DNA of 64,000 nt. It comes from Paenibacillus profundus (GTDB taxonomy: Bacteria > Bacillota > Bacilli > Paenibacillales > Paenibacillaceae). The position numbers were made by a program, and so were the translations under genes. Location of the stretch: contig NZ_JAJNBZ010000003.1 in the NCBI RefSeq assembly GCF_021369635.1, forward strand, positions 248,168 to 312,167. Reading direction: 5' to 3'. The stretch's first letter is position 1; every line of letters starts with the position of its first letter. The notes beneath the pieces were generated by a model. The model did no database searches. It saw only the letters and a program-made list of their open reading frames with translations, and was not told the origin of the DNA. Positions 1 to 8,836 of the stretch are shown in pieces.

Positions 1-1448
1 AGCTCTTCGAACGTATAGCCGAACGCTTGCTGTTGCTGCTGCACGTTCTCGTGCTTCGGCTCCGGTGTTTCTGGCGCATCAGGTAAATCGGTCAAGTCAA
101 TCAGATGCTCATCCAACCACTCCCGATAGGGATTCTCGGCTGCAATCTGTGCTTTCACTTCCTCATCCGAAATGATGCGTCCTTGCTCCGTGTCGACAAC
201 CAGCATCCGCCCAGGACGGAGACGATCTTTATACAGCACATGCTCTGGTGGAATATCCAATACCCCGGCTTCGGAGCTCAATATAATCAAATCATCCTTC
301 GTCACGTAATAGCGCGAAGGACGCAGACCGTTGCGATCCAACGTCGCGCAAATCTGCACGCCGTCCGTAAACGCCAGCGCCGCCGGACCGTCCCACGGCT
401 CCATCAAGCAGCTATGATATTCATAAAATGCCTTCTTCGTCTCATCCATGCTGTCGTGATTCGACCATGGCTCCGGCACCATCATCATGGCGACGTGCGG
501 CAGCGGCCGACCTGCCAAATAGAGAAATTCGAAGGTATTGTCGAACATCGCCGTATCCGAACCGTCGTGGTCGATGACTGGCTTAATCTTCGCCAGATCC
601 TCGCCAAAGATGCCGGATTGGAACAACGTCTGACGCGCATGCATCCAGTTGACATTACCGCGCAGTGTATTGATTTCTCCGTTATGAATCATATAGCGGT
701 AAGGGTGAGCCCGCTCCCAGCTTGGAAACGTGTTCGTGCTAAAGCGCGAATGGACAAGCGCAATTGCCGTATCCAGATTCTCGTCCTGCAAATCCAAGTA
801 AAATCGTCCGACCTGCTCTGTCGTCAGCATGCCCTTGTACACAATCTTCCGGCACGACATGCTCGGAACATAGAACGAATCTGCTCCGTCTTCCTGCGTA
901 TAACGAATTTCTTTTTCCGCCAGCTTGCGGATCATATACAGCTTGCGTTCGAACGCCAGCTCATCTTGAAGATCGGCGCTGCGGCCGATAAATAGCTGGC
1001 GGACATAAGGCTTTACCGCCTTCGCGGACTGGCCGAGCCCTTCTTCATTCGTCGGCACCGTGCGGAAGCCGATGAACGTCTGGCCTTCTGCCTCGACAAT
1101 GCGGCGGAGCACCGTCTCATGACGTTCGCGGATGCGTTCGTCCTGAGACATGAACAGCATCCCGACGCCATATTCGCCGGATGGAGGAAGCTCGATATGC
1201 TGAGCCTTCATTTCTTTCGCAAAGAAGCGATGCGGAATCTGCAGCATAATGCCTGCACCGTCCCCGGTATTTGGTTCACTGCCTTGTCCGCCGCGGTGCT
1301 CCATGCTGACAAGCACGCTTAGCGCCTGACGAACGATATCATGAGACTTACGTCCTTTGATATGTGCGACGAAACCCATTCCGCATGCATCTTTTTCATA
1401 CTGCGGATCATATAGACCTTGTTTTGGAGGTAAGCCGTTTTGTTTCAT
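1..1448 (-). CDS. gltB: Glutamate synthase large subunit, N-terminal part (runs off the window)
   Basis: This is the first 482 or so codons of the large subunit of glutamate synthase, which makes two glutamates from glutamine and 2-oxoglutarate. The visible part is the class II glutamine amidotransferase domain. The protein starts MKQNGLPPKQ and has a 21-residue propeptide before Cys22 in the motif DACGMGF; in this family that Cys becomes the N-terminal nucleophile after cleavage. Further family signatures are HRGGQGSEPNTGDGAG, HSRFSTNTFPSW and HNGEINTLRGN. The ATG at 1448 follows an AGAAAGG site. The synthase, FMN and Fe-S parts lie beyond base 1, so the 3' end is cut by the window edge and not by a mutation. 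No GltC-like palindrome was recognised upstream. Confidence 0.96.
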   Translation of the reverse strand, partial: MKQNGLPPKQGLYDPQYEKDACGMGFVAHIKGRKSHDIVRQALSVLVSMEHRGGQGSEPNTGDGAGIMLQIPHRFFAKEMKAQHIELPPSGEYGVGMLFMSQDERIRERHETVLRRIVEAEGQTFIGFRTVPTNEEGLGQSAKAVKPYVRQLFIGRSADLQDELAFERKLYMIRKLAEKEIRYTQEDGADSFYVPSMSCRKIVYKGMLTTEQVGRFYLDLQDENLDTAIALVHSRFSTNTFPSWERAHPYRYMIHNGEINTLRGNVNWMHARQTLFQSGIFGEDLAKIKPVIDHDGSDTAMFDNTFEFLYLAGRPLPHVAMMMVPEPWSNHDSMDETKKAFYEYHSCLMEPWDGPAALAFTDGVQICATLDRNGLRPSRYYVTKDDLIILSSEAGVLDIPPEHVLYKDRLRPGRMLVVDTEQGRIISDEEVKAQIAAENPYREWLDEHLIDLTDLPDAPETPEPKHENVQQQQQAFGYTFEE

Positions 1449-1835
1449 GGAATGCAACCTTTCTATATAAATTGAACTTTCTTAGCATCGATATTCACGC
1501 ACTTGGAATGAATTTATAATTATTCATTTGTATTGTTTTATCATTTTAACACCGTGCTTATATCATGGCAATTTAATATTTTTATGCATATGATAATTTT
1601 AATTATTGGATAGGTTTAGCTATTGTAAAGAGCTTATCCAGCTCTCAATCCGTGTATACTGAACGATTATCGTTTATAAATAATGATTCTTTTTTTGCAC
1701 TTTTATACATATAACGAAGGTCGATCAAGAATAGAACAAAAAGTATGATCGCGCATATATGTATTTTTATTCGTTATTTTGCATGAAAGAGTATGGTTCA
1801 AGATTGAGCGGAAAGTTTTCATAACCTAAGGTTCC
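1449..1835. other. AT-rich intergenic region upstream of gltB
   Basis: About 390 bases that must hold the gltB promoter and leader. The sequence is AT-rich with several short A/T palindromes, but I could not pick a convincing promoter or riboswitch. No ORF has a ribosome binding site. Confidence 0.5.
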
Positions 1836-2430
1836 GTTCGTGCAGTGGCGCGTTCAGACTGAAGGGGATTCGCTTCATCTGCCCCTTTGCTTCATTCTCC
1901 CCTTTCATCAGGAGGCGGTGCGTTCAATGACCACCAAGAGTGGTACTCCCAATCTCATTCAGGAGCGGTGCGCCCTAATGACCATCAGGAGGCGGTGCGC
2001 TCAATCTCCATCAAAGAGCGGTAGGCCCAATCTCCTTCAGGAGCGGTACGCTCAATGACAACTTTGGATGCTGACGAGATTACTGCCATCATGATCGGCC
2101 GCTTCATGGCATGGTGTCTATACGAAACGGCATGTACCTATCCTCGACGTTATCCTTCCTGACTGGATGGCAGAGCATGTACCTCATCCTCAACGTTATC
2201 CTTTCTGACTATATGGGAGAATGACTATAAGGACCATGGAACGGAAGCCTCGCATCATAGTCTTTGGCTAAGAACATAAATTTTTATTTTCAGCTCGTGT
2301 TTTGATTCTACGATAGAAACCCGTTTGCAGGGGAAGGGGGGCCGCTGTTCTGAATAGAGGGGAGAGTGAGACAAAGGATCGAACGGGCATACTTTCTCCG
2401 GGAAGGAAAAAGTGACACCATTGCAGAAGA
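1836..2430 (+). repeat. Dispersed repeat element, copy 1
   Basis: First of three copies of a non-coding element (others at 33525-34645 and 51480-51835). The left module reads like GATTCGCTTCATCTGCCCC followed by CATTCTCCCCTTTCATCAGG. Then come five degenerate ~26-bp tandem units (starts near 1906, 1955, 1983, 2009 and 2035) with the core CATCAGGAGGCGGTG. The 3' module at 2094-2139 matches 51608-51652 with about one difference in 45 bases. The stretch 2130-2232 holds an internal duplication of about 55 bp. The right end, read on the other strand, resembles the left module (CTTTG..TCAyTCTCCCC..TNNTCAG), so the ends form an imperfect inverted repeat. Small ORFs inside change frame between copies and are not believed. 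Confidence 0.75.
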
Positions 2431-2455
2431 CATCTTCCATTCCGAATTTCATGAG

Positions 2456-2486
2456 AAAAACCCGCACATCCTAACGGATATGCGGG
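2456..2486 (-). terminator. Rho-independent terminator of the Ig-like protein gene
   Basis: CCCGCA/TGCGGG stem with further pairing inside; on the minus strand it is followed by TTTTT. It lies 24 bases past the stop codon at 2510. Confidence 0.85.
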
Positions 2487-2509
2487 TTCATCAGTAGTTC
2501 CATTCCTAT

Positions 2510-4708
2510 TTATTTCACGCTTACGCGCAGCGATGTGCTCTTTCCATCTAATGTCAGCTTGACGGAGGTGCTGCCTTTCGCCACACCTTGAACACTGCCG
2601 CGTTCTACCTTGACCTTCGTATTGGAAGGCACATAAGTGACCTGAGAAGTTACATCTGCTACTTCCCCCGTATCATAGATCGCCTGCACCTTCCAACTTG
2701 CCTTTTGTCCTACGCCCATCTTCACGCTCTTCGGAGTCGCCTCCAGCTTCAACAAGCGCGGCTTGATATGAACCGGAACTTCAAGCAGTTGACCTTGATA
2801 TTCGCCAATCAACTTCGTGCTGCCTATGGCTACTCCTTTGACGGTAGAGCCGCTAACCGTTGCCACCTTTTCATTTTCGATCTTCCATTTGATTTTCGAT
2901 CCAAGAGTAATCGTCTTGCCGTTCTTATATTTCCCTGTCACCTTGACCGACTGAGACTTTTTAACATTCGTGGTAATAGTCTGCGGAACGATATCAAACG
3001 ATATGATCTCCTCATCAATCGTCACCTTCAGCGACAGCTTCACATTCGAGAAGGTGCCGTTCAATGTAACTTTGCCAGCGATGAGCCCTTTGATCTTGCC
3101 GTCACGCACCAACAGGTTCGGCGAGCTCGATTCCCACTTCATATCGGAGGTGACACGCTCTTCCTCGCCATCGATGTAGATGACCGTCACTTCCGGAACC
3201 GCCTGCTCCCGTCCTGTCACTACGCTTAACTCGGTCGCATTGGCTTGCAGCACAAGCGCTTTGCGCTGCACGGTCACTTCCGTCGCCAGCGTCTGGCCGC
3301 GCACGTTCGCCGTCAATGTGACGACGCCGCGGTTCTCCGCTTTCATCTTGCCGTCTTTAATGGAGACAATATCTGAGTTCCCGGATGTCCAATCAGCCAG
3401 ACCCGAGACATCGATCGTTTCACCGTTTAACGTCACCGCGTTAATTTTCGGCAAATCCTGTACGTCTTCCATATATATATTTTGTTTGCGAATTTCACCC
3501 TTGTCTTTATCCTTGTCGACATCCGCCCACTCTAGCTTCTCGATCGTCGGGTGAACCGTCACCTCAATGGACTTGGTCAAGCCTTTGTATTTCGCGGTAA
3601 TTGTGGACGAGCCGGCGCCTTTCGCATACACTTTGCCCTGGTCCACAGTTATGGCCATCACATTGCTCGATGTCCATTCGGCGAGATCCGTCACTTCCTG
3701 CTGATTGTCAACGCTGTTCAGCACAAAGGTCTGAACCGTTAGCGGCCCATCGCCAAGCATCATATGCTGCGCCTTGTCCGGCGTCAATCGCATCGCCTGA
3801 TAAGAAGCCCGCACCACGACCGTGACGGATTGGGAAGCGCCGAGATAACTTGCTGTAATCGTCGCCGTTCCCACGCCAATCGGCTTGACGACACCGGACT
3901 TTACTTCTGCAACGTTCGTGTCGCTGCTGCTCCATTCGGCTTTATCCGTCACATTTTCAAGCGTGCCGTCTTTGGTCTTCGTTTGCGCGATTACCGTCTG
4001 GGAATCAGCGCCGTAATCGAATTCAACCAGCTTGTCCGGAGACAGCGTCATTTCCTCATACGGCAAATCGACCTTCAACTTAATTTTTTTGCTAAGTCCT
4101 TTATGCTTAACCGTAATTTCTGTTTCGCCCTTTGTTTTCAAGGTAAGAACGCCTTTATCGATGTCAGCGACGTCCGTTTTGGACGAGCTCCACGTAGCGT
4201 CGGCCGTCACGTCATTTTCCGTGCCGGTTGCTTCATCAAAGGCAAACGCCTTCCATTTCAGCTTCATACCCAGCAGCGCATTCATCTCCTTGGGCACTTC
4301 AGTCCCGGATTCCACCATGCGCACGCTCAACTGATCGAACTGATAGCTGGACACAACCGTCTTCTTCAGCGTATAGCCTTGATATTTTACGGTAATCTCT
4401 GACGTTCCTTTGCCTGCGCCGCTTACCCAGCCCGCATCAACTTTAACTGCGCTCGGATTGGAAGAGCTCCAAGTAGCCAGACTCGTAACATCTTTCTTAT
4501 CTGTCTTATCTTTAATCGTTGCGATTACCTTCATTTGTACAGATTGTCCTTCGACAACGACATGTACAGGGGAAACGTCGGATTCAAAAGCGATGCCAGT
4601 CACGGTATCCTCCGCGTTCGCTACCCCATAAAACGGCAACAAGCCGAACAGAAGCGTAAAAACAAGCGCCATGCTGAACCACGATGTTCTCTTACTAGTT
4701 GCGTTCAC
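2510..4708 (-). CDS. Secreted protein with eight bacterial Ig-like (Big_2) repeats
   Basis: 732 residues. Residues 1-32 are a signal peptide (KR charge, hydrophobic core, likely cleavage after ANA). The rest is about eight repeats of 80-90 residues, each with a Big_2 signature of the type ATWSSSNPSAVKV, AEWSSSDTNVAEV or ADWTSGNSDIVSI, ending in G.A.GT..I...Y. The last two repeats are diverged (IKWKIENEKVATV, VTYVPSNTKVKVE). There is no sorting motif, no S-layer homology domain and no catalytic domain. Big_2 repeats usually act as adhesive or spacer modules at the cell surface, so a surface or matrix role is inferred. Start is GTG with GGGAG eight bases upstream. It is monocistronic, with its own terminator. 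Confidence 0.88.
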   Translation of the reverse strand: MNATSKRTSWFSMALVFTLLFGLLPFYGVANAEDTVTGIAFESDVSPVHVVVEGQSVQMKVIATIKDKTDKKDVTSLATWSSSNPSAVKVDAGWVSGAGKGTSEITVKYQGYTLKKTVVSSYQFDQLSVRMVESGTEVPKEMNALLGMKLKWKAFAFDEATGTENDVTADATWSSSKTDVADIDKGVLTLKTKGETEITVKHKGLSKKIKLKVDLPYEEMTLSPDKLVEFDYGADSQTVIAQTKTKDGTLENVTDKAEWSSSDTNVAEVKSGVVKPIGVGTATITASYLGASQSVTVVVRASYQAMRLTPDKAQHMMLGDGPLTVQTFVLNSVDNQQEVTDLAEWTSSNVMAITVDQGKVYAKGAGSSTITAKYKGLTKSIEVTVHPTIEKLEWADVDKDKDKGEIRKQNIYMEDVQDLPKINAVTLNGETIDVSGLADWTSGNSDIVSIKDGKMKAENRGVVTLTANVRGQTLATEVTVQRKALVLQANATELSVVTGREQAVPEVTVIYIDGEEERVTSDMKWESSSPNLLVRDGKIKGLIAGKVTLNGTFSNVKLSLKVTIDEEIISFDIVPQTITTNVKKSQSVKVTGKYKNGKTITLGSKIKWKIENEKVATVSGSTVKGVAIGSTKLIGEYQGQLLEVPVHIKPRLLKLEATPKSVKMGVGQKASWKVQAIYDTGEVADVTSQVTYVPSNTKVKVERGSVQGVAKGSTSVKLTLDGKSTSLRVSVK

Positions 4709-4959
4709 CCTATCTTCTCCCTTCCCTTTACACTGCCTCTAACATATTTTTATATAGATATATAACGGTTATTGAAGCCAAAATTGTTACCTTATACACT
4801 CAACTTCAGTGAAAGAAACATAAATTTGAGTCTATTTACCTATTTAGAGCAAAGAATAAATTATGGTATTGTCTGCCCGGGGCCCGGGGATATAAGCAAT
4901 GAAGTACATGTCGCTCAAATGGTCTGAACCAGTAATTAGCAACTATAAGCACAGACTTA
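4709..4959. other. Intergenic region upstream of the Ig-like protein
   Basis: Contains the promoter side of the Ig-like gene and the tail of the TetR unit. The only striking feature is a GC-rich self-complementary CCCGGGGCCCGGGG near 4876 in otherwise AT-rich DNA. No gene was recognised. Confidence 0.4.
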
Positions 4960-5008
4960 AACAACCTTCCATCCTGCCGAGCAATTCGGTTCGGATTGGA
5001 AGGTTGTT
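4960..5008 (-). terminator. Stem-loop terminator after the TetR gene
   Basis: AACAACCTTCC pairs with GGAAGGTTGTT across a loop of about 27 bases; it starts 15 bases after the stop codon. The T tract after it is poor, so it is less certain than the other terminators. Confidence 0.6.
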
Positions 5009-5022
5009 CTTGCTTAAGCCGC

Positions 5023-5601
5023 TTACTTGTCCGTGGCGAGCCCGTCCATGAAATGGAGTTGGAAATAGGACTTAATCGATTCCTTATCCAAAGGTTCATG
5101 CAGCTTGTTCCACTCTGTTGACAGCGCTTTATACAATTGGAGCATAACGAAGCTGATAATCTTCGGATCGGCATCTTTCACATCGCCCTTCTCCATGGCC
5201 AGACGAACTTGGCGTTCCACATATTCAAGCAGTGCCCCTTCGAGCGTAAGGAGCGCATCCTTAGCCATCGGAGTGCCGAAGTCACGCACCTCCTGCGAGA
5301 GCTTCATTGCCAGTTCATGTCGACTGCGGAAATCCAACACCCGATCGAGCACGCGGTACAGGTTATCGAAGAACGACTTGTCCGCTTGAATTTCCCGATC
5401 AGCAATCTCCTTCATTTCATGAATGAGCTGTTGTAATATTTCATCAAACAACTCTTCTTTATTCGTAAAAAACGTATATATCGTGCCTTTGCCCACTTGG
5501 GCAATCTTGGCAACTTGATCCATCGTCGTCGCTTTATAGCCGAACAAAGCAAAGGATTGCGCTGCCGCTTCAACGATCTGTTTTCGGCGGTCTATGGACA
5601 T
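5023..5601 (-). CDS. TetR/AcrR family transcriptional regulator
   Basis: 192 residues, the usual TetR length. The N-terminal DNA-binding domain is clear: RRKQIVEAAAQSFALFGYKA leads into the helix-turn-helix TTMDQVAKIAQVGKGTIYTF and then TNKEELFDEI. The C-terminal ligand domain is helical and does not reveal the ligand. AAGGAG lies nine bases before the ATG. It is transcribed divergently from the glycosyltransferase gene at 5810, and the spacer holds a TGACCA/TGGTCA palindrome that it may bind. By that arrangement it probably represses itself and perhaps its neighbour, which would link it to membrane lipid state; that is inference. Confidence 0.88.
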   Translation of the reverse strand: MSIDRRKQIVEAAAQSFALFGYKATTMDQVAKIAQVGKGTIYTFFTNKEELFDEILQQLIHEMKEIADREIQADKSFFDNLYRVLDRVLDFRSRHELAMKLSQEVRDFGTPMAKDALLTLEGALLEYVERQVRLAMEKGDVKDADPKIISFVMLQLYKALSTEWNKLHEPLDKESIKSYFQLHFMDGLATDK

Positions 5602-5639
5602 CTCCTCTGGCTCCTTTCTTCGACAGACACATGACTAAC

Positions 5640-5662
5640 TGACCATTTCGATATTTTGGTCA
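5640..5662. promoter_or_regulatory. Candidate TetR operator
   Basis: Inverted repeat TGACCA-N11-TGGTCA, 39 bases upstream of the TetR start codon and between two divergent genes. The half-site resembles those bound by many TetR proteins. Binding is inferred from position and symmetry only. Confidence 0.5.
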
Positions 5663-5809
5663 CACTGTCTTTACTCAAAAATGTAACATATAATAATCCG
5701 AATTTCAACCGCATTTGCTAGCAGCACGAAGGTAAATCCTTAGATCGATTCGTCTTATTGGCTGATGCTTCCTGTAGACATTCCGGTTATAATGGATATG
5801 GGTGAGAAC

Positions 5810-6919
5810 ATGCGAAAAAAAAGAATCCTTCTTCTGTCCGAAGGTTTCGGCACGGGCCATACGCAGGCTGCGTATGCTTTATCAGTTGGTATTAGACAGC
5901 TTGCCCCCGATGTTCAGACACGAGTCATTGAACTGGGCAAGTTCCTGAATCCGACGGTAGGTCCGTTGATTTTTGCCGCTTATCGCAAGACGGTGAGCGC
6001 GCAGCCGAAATTGGTCGGACTTTTGTATCGCAAAAAATATAAGAAATCGCTGAACCGATTTACGCAGTTGGCTTTACATCGCATATTCTACACACAAGCT
6101 TCCCATGTCGTTGAACAATTGCGCCCGGATGCCGTCGTCTGTACGCATCCGTTTCCCAATATCGTCATATCGCGTCTTAAGCGTTCTGGATTGAACATTC
6201 CTTTATATACATTGATAACGGATTACGACGCCCACGGCACATGGTTGAATCCCGAGGTGAATCAATATCTTGTTTCTGCCCCTGAGGTGCGCCAGAAGCT
6301 GCTTATGCGCGGGATTGCTTCCGATCGCATCGTGGTCACGGGAATTCCTGTTCATCCGAAGTTCTGGCAGCGTTGCCCCCAAGCTGAGGCACAGCAAACC
6401 CTTGGCCTGAAGCCGCTCCCCACCGTTATGATTATGGGCGGAGGTTGGGGATTGGCACTGGATGAAGAGCTGCTGCAATATATGTCGACTTGGTGCGAAC
6501 ATGTGCAGCTTTTGTTCTGCATGGGCAGCAATCAGAAGGCGATTCAGCGCATGGAGCAGGATCCGATGTACCGGCATCCGAACATACATATTTTTGGATA
6601 CACGCAAGAAGTGTCAACAATAATGGATGCTTCCGATCTGTTAGTGACGAAGCCCGGTGGCATGACGTGCACGGAAGGGATGACTAAAGGCATTCCGATG
6701 CTGTTCTACGCGCCGATACCAGGGCAAGAGGAAGAGAATTGCGACTATTTTACAGAGCATGGTTTTGGAGAGCTCATTGAATCGAAAGACACGGTAGCGA
6801 AATGGTTCAATGATTTGCTGCTTCATTATGAGACGCTGCGCCAGAAGCGGCAATCAGGCCAGCTCATTTTCAGAGAACCGGACAAATGCGCCCAAGCCGT
6901 ATTGGAATTGCTGCAATAA
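5810..6919 (+). CDS. UgtP/MGDG-synthase-like glycosyltransferase (GT28)
   Basis: 369 residues from the chosen start MRKKRILLLSEGFGTGHTQA. The N-terminal domain has the MGDG-synthase GxGHTQAA motif and the conserved VCTHPFPN and ITDYDAHGTW blocks. The C-terminal UDP-sugar domain has MGGGWG, TKPGGMTCTEGMTKGIPML and PGQEEENCDYF. The family moves glucose or galactose from UDP-sugar to diacylglycerol on the inner face of the membrane, making glycolipids and lipoteichoic acid anchors. The length fits Bacillus UgtP (about 380). The frame is open to 5765, but a TATAAT at 5788-5793 and the GGGTGAG before 5810 favour the later start. Its neighbour is a divergent TetR gene. The exact lipid product cannot be read from sequence. 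Confidence 0.85.
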   Translation: MRKKRILLLSEGFGTGHTQAAYALSVGIRQLAPDVQTRVIELGKFLNPTVGPLIFAAYRKTVSAQPKLVGLLYRKKYKKSLNRFTQLALHRIFYTQASHVVEQLRPDAVVCTHPFPNIVISRLKRSGLNIPLYTLITDYDAHGTWLNPEVNQYLVSAPEVRQKLLMRGIASDRIVVTGIPVHPKFWQRCPQAEAQQTLGLKPLPTVMIMGGGWGLALDEELLQYMSTWCEHVQLLFCMGSNQKAIQRMEQDPMYRHPNIHIFGYTQEVSTIMDASDLLVTKPGGMTCTEGMTKGIPMLFYAPIPGQEEENCDYFTEHGFGELIESKDTVAKWFNDLLLHYETLRQKRQSGQLIFREPDKCAQAVLELLQ

Positions 6920-6966
6920 TCGAATCTTATTCACGTAACGATGTAAAGGTAAGGGATGGATGCATA

Positions 6967-7344
6967 ATGATGTTTTCAGTAATGGGATTTGCGGGCAATG
7001 TGCTGATTGCGCTTGGGCTGCTCGCCAAGACGCTCGGTTGGATAAGCAGCAAGGGATTGTTCATTGCCGTCATCTTTCTTGGATTTATATTATTCGGGGC
7101 CGCGGAAAGTAAATGGGGCCGACGCCACGTGGTCGTGCGCTCTATCGACTACTTGCCGCTCATGGCATGCGTTATTTTGTTCGCATTGGCGCAGGATGAC
7201 ACGATGAAAATTGCGGCGATCGTGCTGCTGCTGCCGTTAAGCGCCATCAGCTCGTGGATTGCTGTCCGTCTGTCGAAGACGAAGAAATACCGCACGATGC
7301 CGAGAATCGATGAGACGAAGAACGAGCCTCCCAAATATCAATAA
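6967..7344 (+). CDS. Small integral membrane protein, unknown function
   Basis: 125 residues starting MMFSVMGFAGN, with GGGATGG ahead of the ATG pair. Hydrophobic segments at about 5-25, 30-50, 65-82 and 85-103 suggest four membrane spans. The tail is charged and Lys/Glu rich (TKKYRTMPRIDETKNEPPKY). I do not recognise a family. It follows the glycosyltransferase by 47 bases on the same strand and shares the terminator at 7351-7402, so the two are probably co-transcribed. Confidence 0.7.
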   Translation: MMFSVMGFAGNVLIALGLLAKTLGWISSKGLFIAVIFLGFILFGAAESKWGRRHVVVRSIDYLPLMACVILFALAQDDTMKIAAIVLLLPLSAISSWIAVRLSKTKKYRTMPRIDETKNEPPKYQ

Positions 7345-7350
7345 TTGACG

Positions 7351-7402
7351 GAAGAGGCTGTATCCGTGAGCAGAACACGCTCATCGGGTGCAGCCTTCTT
7401 TC
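7351..7402 (+). terminator. Terminator of the glycosyltransferase unit
   Basis: Long imperfect stem: GAAGAGGCTGTATCCG pairs with CGGGTGCAGCCTTCTT, extended by GTGAGC/GCTCAT, followed by TTTCTCG. Confidence 0.75.
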
Positions 7403-7445
7403 TCGTATGCCGCTTGGTGATATTCGCGCTCCTCTTCTAATAGAA

Positions 7446-7472
7446 GGAAGAGACCACATAAGGGCCTCTTCC
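7446..7472 (-). terminator. Terminator of the NlpC/P60 gene
   Basis: GGAAGAG/CTCTTCC stem; a pyrimidine-rich stretch follows on the minus strand. It lies about 55 bases past the stop codon at 7527. Confidence 0.6.
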
Positions 7473-7526
7473 AGAGTACGTAATATGATAATGATAGGAA
7501 CGATATAATAACCTTTGGCGTTCACT

Positions 7527-8513
7527 CTATAAGACGCTGCCGCCGAACAGGAAGCGGTGTTCCCACGTCGTGTTCTTGATGTTATCGATGCGCACGCCAC
7601 CCGACTTTTTGGAATACGTATGCAAAATTTGCCCGTTGCCCAAGTACACGCCGACATGAGTGATGCGCTGCTTGGACTTATTAATGCCGCTATAATTGGA
7701 TTTTTTCGATCCTTTATAGGTCATAAAGAACATCAAGTCTCCTCGTTTCAATTGGCTGATGCTAGTTTTGGCCGTGGAATGAGACTTAATCCAGGCTCCC
7801 TGCTTGCGGGAATCCGTCGGAAGCACGACGCCCAATGCTTCTTTATAAATATGTCTGACAAAGTCGGAACAATCGAACGTTTTCGTATTGTTGCGGTTCG
7901 AACCGAATTCATAAGGTGTCCCCTTATACTTCTTGCCCGTCTTAATCACTTTCTCAATCTTCGCCGACTTGCTGGAAGAGGCGGCGGCCATAACATAGGT
8001 TTCTTCGCCAGAAGCGTCTGCCGCTGAACCAGAAGGCGCTGTGGATGGGGTAGCCTCCACTTCTATGTATTTGCTATCAGCACTCATATACCCGACGGTG
8101 CCGTTTTGATCCTGAACCTTGTACCAATTGTTATTATGCTTGTCCAAAATGACGACATGCTCGCCCTTCTTCGCCATCCGAATAATGGTGGCAGAGGTGG
8201 ATGGTTCTGTGCGTAAATTAACGCCGTAAACGACTTTCCCCGTTTTTTGCTCGTTCAACTGCTTAGCCGCAGGTGACGCTTGCAATGTAACCGGATCAAT
8301 CAAGGTCACTTCCGAATCGAGAAGGAAGCCGCTGTTGTCGTCATCGCTATCCGGATCGCCTTCTTCTATCAAATATTCATCCAATTGCGGAATTTGGCTC
8401 GTTATTTCAGCATCCGTGCTCGCCTCTGGCGCAGGCGCTGCGTGCAGTGGTGTCATCATCATCTGACTTGCCATCGTAAACATTAGTAAACCTAACAGTA
8501 ATTTTTTCTTCAT
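7527..8513 (-). CDS. Secreted SH3b-NlpC/P60 cell-wall endopeptidase
   Basis: 328 residues. A signal peptide covers 1-26 (KKK, hydrophobic core, cut near HAA). Residues 27-85 are an acidic linker. An SH3b domain follows at about 92-151 (VNLRTEPSTSATIIRMAKKG, WYKVQ, VGYMS), then a Ser/Ala linker. The NlpC/P60 peptidase domain runs from about 185 to the end with catalytic Cys215 (TFDCSDFVRHIY), His286 (RITHVGVYLGNG) and a third polar residue near His298. The family cuts gamma-D-Glu to diamino acid bonds in peptidoglycan stems, in wall turnover, separation or sporulation. GGAGG precedes the ATG. It is monocistronic. Confidence 0.93.
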   Translation of the reverse strand: MKKKLLLGLLMFTMASQMMMTPLHAAPAPEASTDAEITSQIPQLDEYLIEEGDPDSDDDNSGFLLDSEVTLIDPVTLQASPAAKQLNEQKTGKVVYGVNLRTEPSTSATIIRMAKKGEHVVILDKHNNNWYKVQDQNGTVGYMSADSKYIEVEATPSTAPSGSAADASGEETYVMAAASSSKSAKIEKVIKTGKKYKGTPYEFGSNRNNTKTFDCSDFVRHIYKEALGVVLPTDSRKQGAWIKSHSTAKTSISQLKRGDLMFFMTYKGSKKSNYSGINKSKQRITHVGVYLGNGQILHTYSKKSGGVRIDNIKNTTWEHRFLFGGSVL

Positions 8514-8836
8514 GAGAAGCCTCCTTGTTGTTCGTACATTGCTGTGACGTGCAACCGAATATTGAGCTAATGTTCATATGAACAAGATGTCAAATACTAG
8601 TTTATTTTAATCATAATTCTATATTTGTAATGACATCCCAAATCATGCTTGCCCTTATTATATATAGACTTTCATTCATGCTGCTATCGGACTATTCTCT
8701 TAAAATTCGACAAAATTCTAACTAAATCTAGTTCTATAGAACCATTGAAAACCATATAAAAGAAAATATTCACACAATTTTCCAAGAGCACGTGGTATAT
8801 TATAGAAGTATCTTCATCTAAAAAGGAGCGTGTTCC
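8514..8836. other. Divergent promoter region, AT-rich
   Basis: 323 bases between the leftward NlpC/P60 gene and the rightward membrane protein gene. Very AT-rich, with several TATA-like hexamers (for example TATATT and TATTAT near 8796) but no matching -35 at good spacing. No ORF or structured RNA was recognised. Confidence 0.4.

Noticed and set aside
105-995. Open frame of about 296 codons on the plus strand
   Set aside because: It is the antisense shadow of gltB, whose reading on the minus strand has clear family motifs and a proper start.
1600-1700. GltC-type operator or T-box leader for gltB
   Set aside because: No ATCTCA/TGAGAT palindrome and no T-box core were found on inspection.
2255-2467. 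70-codon minus-strand ORF
   Set aside because: Lies within the dispersed repeat and over the terminator; no SD and no counterpart in the other copies.
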